Below are positions 57,990-64,000 of a DNA stretch of 64,000 nt, in pieces. Positions within the stretch are counted from its first letter, which is position 1, and every line of letters begins with the position of its first letter. The translations under genes were made by a program, and so were the position numbers. This DNA is from Dyella flagellata (GTDB taxonomy: Bacteria > Pseudomonadota > Gammaproteobacteria > Xanthomonadales > Rhodanobacteraceae). The notes beneath the pieces were generated by a model. It ran no database searches. It had not been told where the DNA came from and was given only the letters and a program-made list of their open reading frames with translations. The stretch spans positions 62,001-126,000 of the forward strand of contig NZ_BSOA01000052.1 in NCBI RefSeq assembly GCF_030160275.1. Direction: 5' to 3'.

Positions 57990-60707
57990 TCAGCCGGTGT
58001 TTTGCAAGCCCTGCGCTACGCCATTGACGCAAGCCACCAACGCGCGCAGCAGATGCTCATCGCTACGATCGGTCGCACGCCAGCGCTGCAGCAGATCCAC
58101 CTGCAACAAGCTCATCGGGTCCACATAAGGATTTCGCAAGCGGATCGACAGCGACAAGCGCGGATCGTCGCGCAGCAGCTCTTCACTGTGCTTGAGCTGG
58201 AGCAGGCAGCGGCGAGTGCGCTCGAATTCCTCGCGAATCAGGCCAAAAAATGTCTGGTGCAACGGCCCGGCGAGCTTGGAGAATGCCTCGGCGATATCCA
58301 GGTCGCACTTGGCCAGCACCATCTCCACATCGTCCAGCGCATTGGCGAAGAACGGCCAGTCGCGCGCCATTTCCACCATGGCCGTTTCGCCATGCTTGGC
58401 GATCGCCGCTTCCAACGCCGTGCCCAGTCCGTACCAGCCGGTGATGATCGAGCGGCATTGTGTCCAGGCGAACACCCATGGAATAGCACGCAGGTCTTCC
58501 ACGCCGCGCATGCTGCGTCGGCGCGACGGACGCGAGCCGAGCGCCATCTGCTCGATCACGTCGATCGGTGTGGCGGCGCGGAAGTAGTCGACGAAACCTT
58601 CGCGATCGACGAAGGCGCGATACGCACGCCGGCTTTCGGCGGCCATGACCGTCATGATCTCGCGCCAATTCGCTTCGCGTGCGTCTTCCTCGCGGGGGCG
58701 CACGCTGGCTCTTAGCACCGCACCCACGGTTTGTTCGAAATTGCGCAGCGCCAGGGCACGGATGCCGTATTTGCGATGGATCACCTCGCCCTGTTCGGTC
58801 ACGCGCAGCACGCCGTTGACCGAACCACGCGGCGAAGACATCAGTGCCGGCGTGATGCGTGCGCCGCCCCGGCTGGCCGAACCGCCGCGGCCGTGGAAGA
58901 ACGCCAGGCGGATGCCCGTCTGCTGCGCCACTTCCAGCAATTCCACCTGCGCGCGCTGCAGCCCCCAGCGCGAAGCCAGCGTGCCGCCGTCCTTGCCGCT
59001 GTCGGAATAGCCGAGCATCACCCATTGGCAATCATTGCGGGCGCGCAAATGCTCGCGATAGATGGGATCGTCGAGCAAGGCGCGCAGCGTGTTAGGCGCG
59101 TTCTTCAGATCGTCGACGGTTTCGAACAGCGGTGCGACGTCGAGCGGGACATGCGCTTCGCCGCTGAGGCCACCGTGCCTCGCCAGCGCCAGCACCGCCA
59201 GCACGTCGGCCGCCGAACGCGCCATGCTGATGATATACAGGCCGATGGCATCTTCGCCGTAACGCCGGCGGGATTGGTTCATGGTGGCGAACACGGCGCG
59301 CAACGATTCGGCTTGCGCGTCATCGGTTTTTTCCAGCGTCCGTTCGCCGCTGGCGTAAGGGCGTAATGTGACGACGCGCTCCGCTGGCGCACGTTGGGTC
59401 CAGGTTTCGTCGCGTAACAGTGCGGCGAGCGCATCGTCATGCACGCGTGAATCCTGCCTTACGTCCAGCCGCGCCAGATGGAACCCGAAGGTGCGTACGC
59501 GCCAGATCAGTCGGCGCACTGCATACGCGCCTGCATTCAGGCCACGATGATCGATCAGGCCGTGCACGATCAGCAGCAGGTCGTCGATCAGCTCATCGGC
59601 GGAGTGGTAGCCCTCCGCATGCTCGTCCTCCAGCGTGGCTTCGAGGCGTGCGCGAATCAACGTCAGCAAACAGCGATACGGCATGTCCGCGTGACGCGGA
59701 CGAATGCTTGCGGCTGCGCGCGGAAACTGCTCGCGATAGTTGGCCAGCCGCTGCAATAGCGACGCGTCGAACGCTACGCGGTCGACCGTCTGGCTGAGCA
59801 GGCGCGCCAGTGCATCGACGTCGGCAATGTAATGCTCCAGCACGTGCGCGCGCTGGGTAGCCAGGCTGTTGGCGATGGTATCGGCGCCGACATTCGGATT
59901 GCCGTCCATGTCGCCGCCCACCCAGGTCGCAAAACTCAGCAGGCGTGGCAGCGGCACGGCCACGCCATACACTTCCTGCAGGCCGTCAGCGAGCAGTTCA
60001 TAGAAGGCCGGCACGATCCGGTAAATCGGATTGGCGAGGTAGAAGCCGACGTGATGGTGCTCATCCTGCACGCTGGGCCGGATCGGCGAGGCCTCGGCCG
60101 TCTGCCAGCCGGCGGACAACGCCATGAAGATGCGGTCGTCGTCTTCCTTGCGCTCCTGCGGGGTACGGGTCGGATCGAAGTTGTCGACCAGGGCACGCAC
60201 CACCGCCTGCTCCTTTTCGAGCAGGGAACGCCGCATCGACTCGGTGGGGTGGGCGGTGAATACCGGCTCCACTTTCAGCTTGTACAGCCATTGCAGGAGT
60301 TCATCGGCGCTGGCGCCTTGCGCCTTCAATCGCTGCAACACCGCCAGCAACGACTCCGGCTGGGCGGCGCCGCCCTCATGCTGGTAGTCGCGGCGGCGGC
60401 GGATCCGGTGCACGCGCTCGGCGGTGTTAACCGCCTGGAAGTAGGTGGCAAACGCACGGGCCAGCGCCTCGGCCTCCCCGGCGTGCAGGCCGGCCAGGGA
60501 CTCAGCCAGGTCGTCCGCCGCGCGGCCTTCGCGCCGGCGCCGAATGGAGGCCGTACGGACCTGCTCCACCCGCTGGAAAAAGCCATCCCCTCCTTGCTCG
60601 GCCAGCATGCGCCCCACCATCGCACCGAGCCGGTGCACGTCTTCGCGCAGCGGGCCGTCGTGGGGCAGGAATTCAGGGTCGCGACTGGCTTCCATCAGGG
60701 CCTCCAT
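57990..60707 (-). CDS. ppc: Phosphoenolpyruvate carboxylase
   Basis: PEP carboxylase makes oxaloacetate from PEP and bicarbonate, refilling the TCA cycle. The 905-residue protein has the catalytic signatures VFTAHPTE (His), GYSDSGKDGG (Lys region) and FHGRGGSASRGG (Arg-rich mobile loop), and ends with the conserved QNTG. The first ATG at 60707 is assumed; an ATG 4 codons later (60695) has GGAGG at ideal spacing and may be the real start, giving 901 residues. It is divergent from ahcY, sharing a 233-base upstream region. Confidence 0.97.
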   Translation of the reverse strand: MEALMEASRDPEFLPHDGPLREDVHRLGAMVGRMLAEQGGDGFFQRVEQVRTASIRRRREGRAADDLAESLAGLHAGEAEALARAFATYFQAVNTAERVHRIRRRRDYQHEGGAAQPESLLAVLQRLKAQGASADELLQWLYKLKVEPVFTAHPTESMRRSLLEKEQAVVRALVDNFDPTRTPQERKEDDDRIFMALSAGWQTAEASPIRPSVQDEHHHVGFYLANPIYRIVPAFYELLADGLQEVYGVAVPLPRLLSFATWVGGDMDGNPNVGADTIANSLATQRAHVLEHYIADVDALARLLSQTVDRVAFDASLLQRLANYREQFPRAAASIRPRHADMPYRCLLTLIRARLEATLEDEHAEGYHSADELIDDLLLIVHGLIDHRGLNAGAYAVRRLIWRVRTFGFHLARLDVRQDSRVHDDALAALLRDETWTQRAPAERVVTLRPYASGERTLEKTDDAQAESLRAVFATMNQSRRRYGEDAIGLYIISMARSAADVLAVLALARHGGLSGEAHVPLDVAPLFETVDDLKNAPNTLRALLDDPIYREHLRARNDCQWVMLGYSDSGKDGGTLASRWGLQRAQVELLEVAQQTGIRLAFFHGRGGSASRGGARITPALMSSPRGSVNGVLRVTEQGEVIHRKYGIRALALRNFEQTVGAVLRASVRPREEDAREANWREIMTVMAAESRRAYRAFVDREGFVDYFRAATPIDVIEQMALGSRPSRRRSMRGVEDLRAIPWVFAWTQCRSIITGWYGLGTALEAAIAKHGETAMVEMARDWPFFANALDDVEMVLAKCDLDIAEAFSKLAGPLHQTFFGLIREEFERTRRCLLQLKHSEELLRDDPRLSLSIRLRNPYVDPMSLLQVDLLQRWRATDRSDEHLLRALVACVNGVAQGLQNTG

Positions 60708-60796
60708 TGGATCGATCCCCTAGCCTACCTAATTTATACGGCGGTGCAGCAATCGATTCGTCATAAGCAATCATCTATGGCTAGAATGGGGGTCTT

Positions 60797-60870
60797 CGCC
60801 GAGGGGCGCTGCGACCGTGGGTAGTTTCCACGGCCAGGCTCGGTGGATGCCTCGACTGTAACGGCGCTCA
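60797..60870 (+). promoter_or_regulatory. SAH riboswitch aptamer
   Basis: The aptamer senses S-adenosylhomocysteine and raises expression of SAH-recycling genes. P1 is CCGAG (60799-60803) with CTCGG (60839-60843); P2 is CCGTGG (60815-60820) with CCACGG (60828-60833). The pseudoknot pairs GGGCGC (60804-60809) with GCGCTC (60864-60869). The conserved GCGCTGCGAC, CCAGGCTCGG and AACGGCGCTCA segments match the known consensus. It sits 70 bases before the ahcY start; a TAGAAT -10-like hexamer at 60782-60787 would start the transcript just before P1. Confidence 0.93.
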
Positions 60871-60871
60871 T

Positions 60872-60914
60872 GACGCGATTCCGCGTCGGCCTGGCCTCCC
60901 GGGCCGGGCTTTCC
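60872..60914 (+). promoter_or_regulatory. Two hairpins between SAH aptamer and ahcY (candidate expression platform)
   Basis: GACGCG-ATTC-CGCGTC (60872-60887) is followed by GCCTGGCC-TCCCG-GGCCGGGC (60889-60909) and then TTTCCCCC. The second looks like a terminator with a weak U-tract. Either could be the switching element downstream of the aptamer. Confidence 0.5.
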
Positions 60915-60940
60915 CCCATGAGACTGAGAGACATCCCTAC

Positions 60941-62374
<1,434 letters not shown>

Positions 62375-62396
62375 TCCGTTTGGCAGCGCTTGCCTG

Positions 62397-62430
62397 AAAA
62401 GCCACTCTCCTCAAGGAGAGTGGCTTTTTT
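62397..62430. terminator. Bidirectional terminator after ahcY
   Basis: AAAA, GCCACTCTCC (62401-62410), loop TCAA, GGAGAGTGGC (62415-62424) and TTTTTT form a perfect 10-bp stem. The A-run on the other side allows use by the convergent permease gene as well. Confidence 0.95.
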
Positions 62431-62500
62431 AATGACTGAGTCCACGATTCGTCTTGCGCACCGCTTCCAAGACGCCACCGCTTCAGGCGCTTTCACCGCA

Positions 62501-62528
62501 GTGCTGGGATTTACATTCCAGCCTACGC
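62501..62528. repeat. Single-arm copy of the GGCTGGGAT palindrome family
   Basis: GTGCTGGGATTTACATTCC followed by AGCCTACGC matches one (right) arm; no left arm is present. The TAG stop of the amino-acid permease (62523-62525) is inside it, so this repeat has shaped the gene's 3' end. Confidence 0.7.
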
Positions 62529-63875
62529 ACCCGCACGTTGCCTGGGCCACCGACGCCATAGCGCATACACCGGCACGCCAAGCGCAATGATCACCAGACT
62601 CATGCCGGCGTCGCGTGGCGTGTCGATGACCGTAGCGATGATCACTCCCAACACGGTGCATACGAACACGAACGGGAGAATGGGATACAGAGGCACGCGG
62701 AAGGGCGAGCTTTTTGCACCGAATTGGCGTCGATACCAGAACAGGGTGGCGATGCCGAAAACATGCCCCAGCCACTCGCCTACCGTGGTGAAGTTGACCA
62801 ATTGATCGAACGAGCCGGTGATGATCAACACGATGGCCCAAATGCCCAATACCGCCAGCCCCACTTGCGGTGCGCGCCAGCGTGTGTCGATTTGCCCCAC
62901 CGCGCGGAAGAAAAAGCCATCCGCGCCCATGGTCTGCAGTACACGCGCCCCACCGGCGATGGCGATGCTGCAGTATCCAAAAGTGGAACAGGCGATGCCG
63001 ATCGCCATGATGGTGGCGCCACGCGGACCGAAGATGCTGCTCATCAGATCCGCAGCCGGCGCTTTGCTCGCCGCCAGCCCCGCATGGCCGAGGCCAACGA
63101 GGTAGGCCAGGTTTGCCAGCACATAGCACAGCGCCACGCCGACCAGCCCCAAGGCAAGCGCACGCGGTAAATTGCGCTGCGGATCACGCACCTCGCCCGC
63201 CATGTCGTTCAAGTAGTGGAAGCCGCCATAGGTGAACAACACCGGCAACAGAGCACCGATCCATGCAGTACCCGAAACCTGGTGGGTAGTATCCACCGCC
63301 AGCACGCCACCAAAATGCCCATGCGCTAACGCCAGGCCCACCACCAGCAACATGGTGATCGCCACCAGCTTCAGCAACGTGAAAACGTTCACCAGCCATG
63401 CTCCGGCACGAATACCGAACAGGTTGACGCCGGCGATGAAGAAAATCGCGCCCACAGCCACCGGCTTCACCCACCAGGCCGGCAGGCTCATGGCCCGGCA
63501 GGTGTAGTCGGCAAAGGTGACTGCAACCGCCGCCACACTGCCGGGGTAATTGATCAGCGCCATGGTCCAGCCGAACAGAAAGGCCGGCAGTGGGCCGAAA
63601 GCTTCGCGCAAATATAGATAGATGCCGCCCGCCTGCGGGCGTCGGGCACCCAGCTCGGCGTAACACAACACCCCCGCCAGCGTAAGCAAGCCGCCCAGTA
63701 CCCATAGCGCAAGCAAGGGCAAGCCGGACGCGGTACGTTCGGCCACCGTGGCCGGGGTCCGAAAAATGCCGCTGCCGATCACGCCGCCGATGACGATGGC
63801 CGCCCCGCTCCAGACGCCGAGCCTGCGCAGGTAGGAAGAGGATGAAGAGGTTTCGTCGGTCATAAGTGTCGACAT
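62523..63875 (-). CDS. APC-family amino-acid permease
   Basis: An inner-membrane amino-acid/polyamine transporter of the APC superfamily with about 12 membrane segments. The signature first helix (LGVWSGAAIVIGGVIGSGIFRTPATVA) contains the unwound GSGIF binding segment, followed by CYAELGARRPQAGGIYLYLREAFGPLPAFLFGW. The start is uncertain: ATG at 63875 (450 residues) is reported; 63863 and 63917 are alternatives, none with a strong Shine-Dalgarno. Substrate is not deducible. The last codons and stop lie in a palindromic repeat. Confidence 0.88.
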   Translation of the reverse strand: MSTLMTDETSSSSSYLRRLGVWSGAAIVIGGVIGSGIFRTPATVAERTASGLPLLALWVLGGLLTLAGVLCYAELGARRPQAGGIYLYLREAFGPLPAFLFGWTMALINYPGSVAAVAVTFADYTCRAMSLPAWWVKPVAVGAIFFIAGVNLFGIRAGAWLVNVFTLLKLVAITMLLVVGLALAHGHFGGVLAVDTTHQVSGTAWIGALLPVLFTYGGFHYLNDMAGEVRDPQRNLPRALALGLVGVALCYVLANLAYLVGLGHAGLAASKAPAADLMSSIFGPRGATIMAIGIACSTFGYCSIAIAGGARVLQTMGADGFFFRAVGQIDTRWRAPQVGLAVLGIWAIVLIITGSFDQLVNFTTVGEWLGHVFGIATLFWYRRQFGAKSSPFRVPLYPILPFVFVCTVLGVIIATVIDTPRDAGMSLVIIALGVPVYALWRRWPRQRAGA

Positions 63876-64000
63876 TAACCCGAGTCGACACCGGATGTCC
63901 GGGGTGACTTTCGTCATAGGGAGTGGATGGACTACATGAATAAGGGAAGATGCCGAGTTCCAGTACAGGAATCTCGCCTAGAATCCCGGTGTCGCCCAGC
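63876..64000. other. Window end upstream of the amino-acid permease
   Basis: No gene is recognised before the edge. TAGAAT near 63978-63983 on the plus strand could belong to a promoter for a gene beyond the window. Confidence 0.3.

Overview
The window is a piece of a high-GC gammaproteobacterial chromosome. It most resembles Lysobacterales/Xanthomonadales, probably the Rhodanobacteraceae (Dyella/Rhodanobacter type). This rests on gene order (lptD-surA-pdxA-rsmA-apaG-apaH, then secA, an M23 peptidase, a DciA-like DUF721 gene and lpxC beside a dcw cluster), on a dcw cluster that lacks murD as in Xanthomonas, on an SAH riboswitch before ahcY, and on many short palindromic intergenic repeats. 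The assignment is inferred from family knowledge; no search was run.

Layout. 1-6672 (+): the 3' part of lptD, surA, pdxA, rsmA, apaG, apaH (outer-membrane biogenesis, vitamin B6, rRNA methylation, Ap4A hydrolysis). 6748-12238: secA(-), M23 peptidase(-), DUF721(+), lpxC(-). 12749-28119 (-): a compact dcw operon transcribed from mraZ to ftsZ with mostly 4-bp gene overlaps, a recognisable mraZ promoter and a 10-bp-phased MraZ operator. 28436-28800 (-): RNase P RNA, followed by rsmI(-), then lpoA-yraN-FAD oxidase-UDG-like(+), lysE(-), a nucleoside permease(+), dusB(+), a lipoprotein hydrolase(+), a methyltransferase(+) and metK(+). 40561-42146: a lower-GC islet with a Fic protein carrying a winged-helix tail. 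Next come a D,D-carboxypeptidase(-) and a Uup-type ABC-F ATPase(+). 45488-57773 (-): an operon-like array encoding a membrane-fusion protein, one MacB-type ATPase, three large FtsX/MacB permeases, a 36-codon small ORF and a two-component pair. The window ends with ppc(-), an SAH riboswitch and ahcY(+), and an APC-family amino-acid permease(-).

How the parts connect. The dcw genes with lpoA, the D,D-carboxypeptidase and the M23 enzyme cover much of peptidoglycan synthesis and remodelling; murD is the one cytoplasmic ligase step expected here but missing. metK, a SAM methyltransferase, rsmA, rsmH, rsmI and ahcY are SAM makers, SAM users and the SAH recycler, and ahcY is under an SAH-sensing aptamer. 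The least explained unit is the ABC/two-component array, whose sigma54-type regulator has a non-canonical GAFTGA loop (GAYTDA) and which contains a translationally coupled small ORF.

Regulatory and structural signals worth attention: a TACAAT-N6-ATG arrangement before apaG, dusB and uup that predicts leaderless mRNAs; a perfect CRP-type palindrome between two convergent genes; palindromes beside fic; a hairpin covering the metK Shine-Dalgarno; and a family of paired inverted repeats with compensatory changes between their arms.
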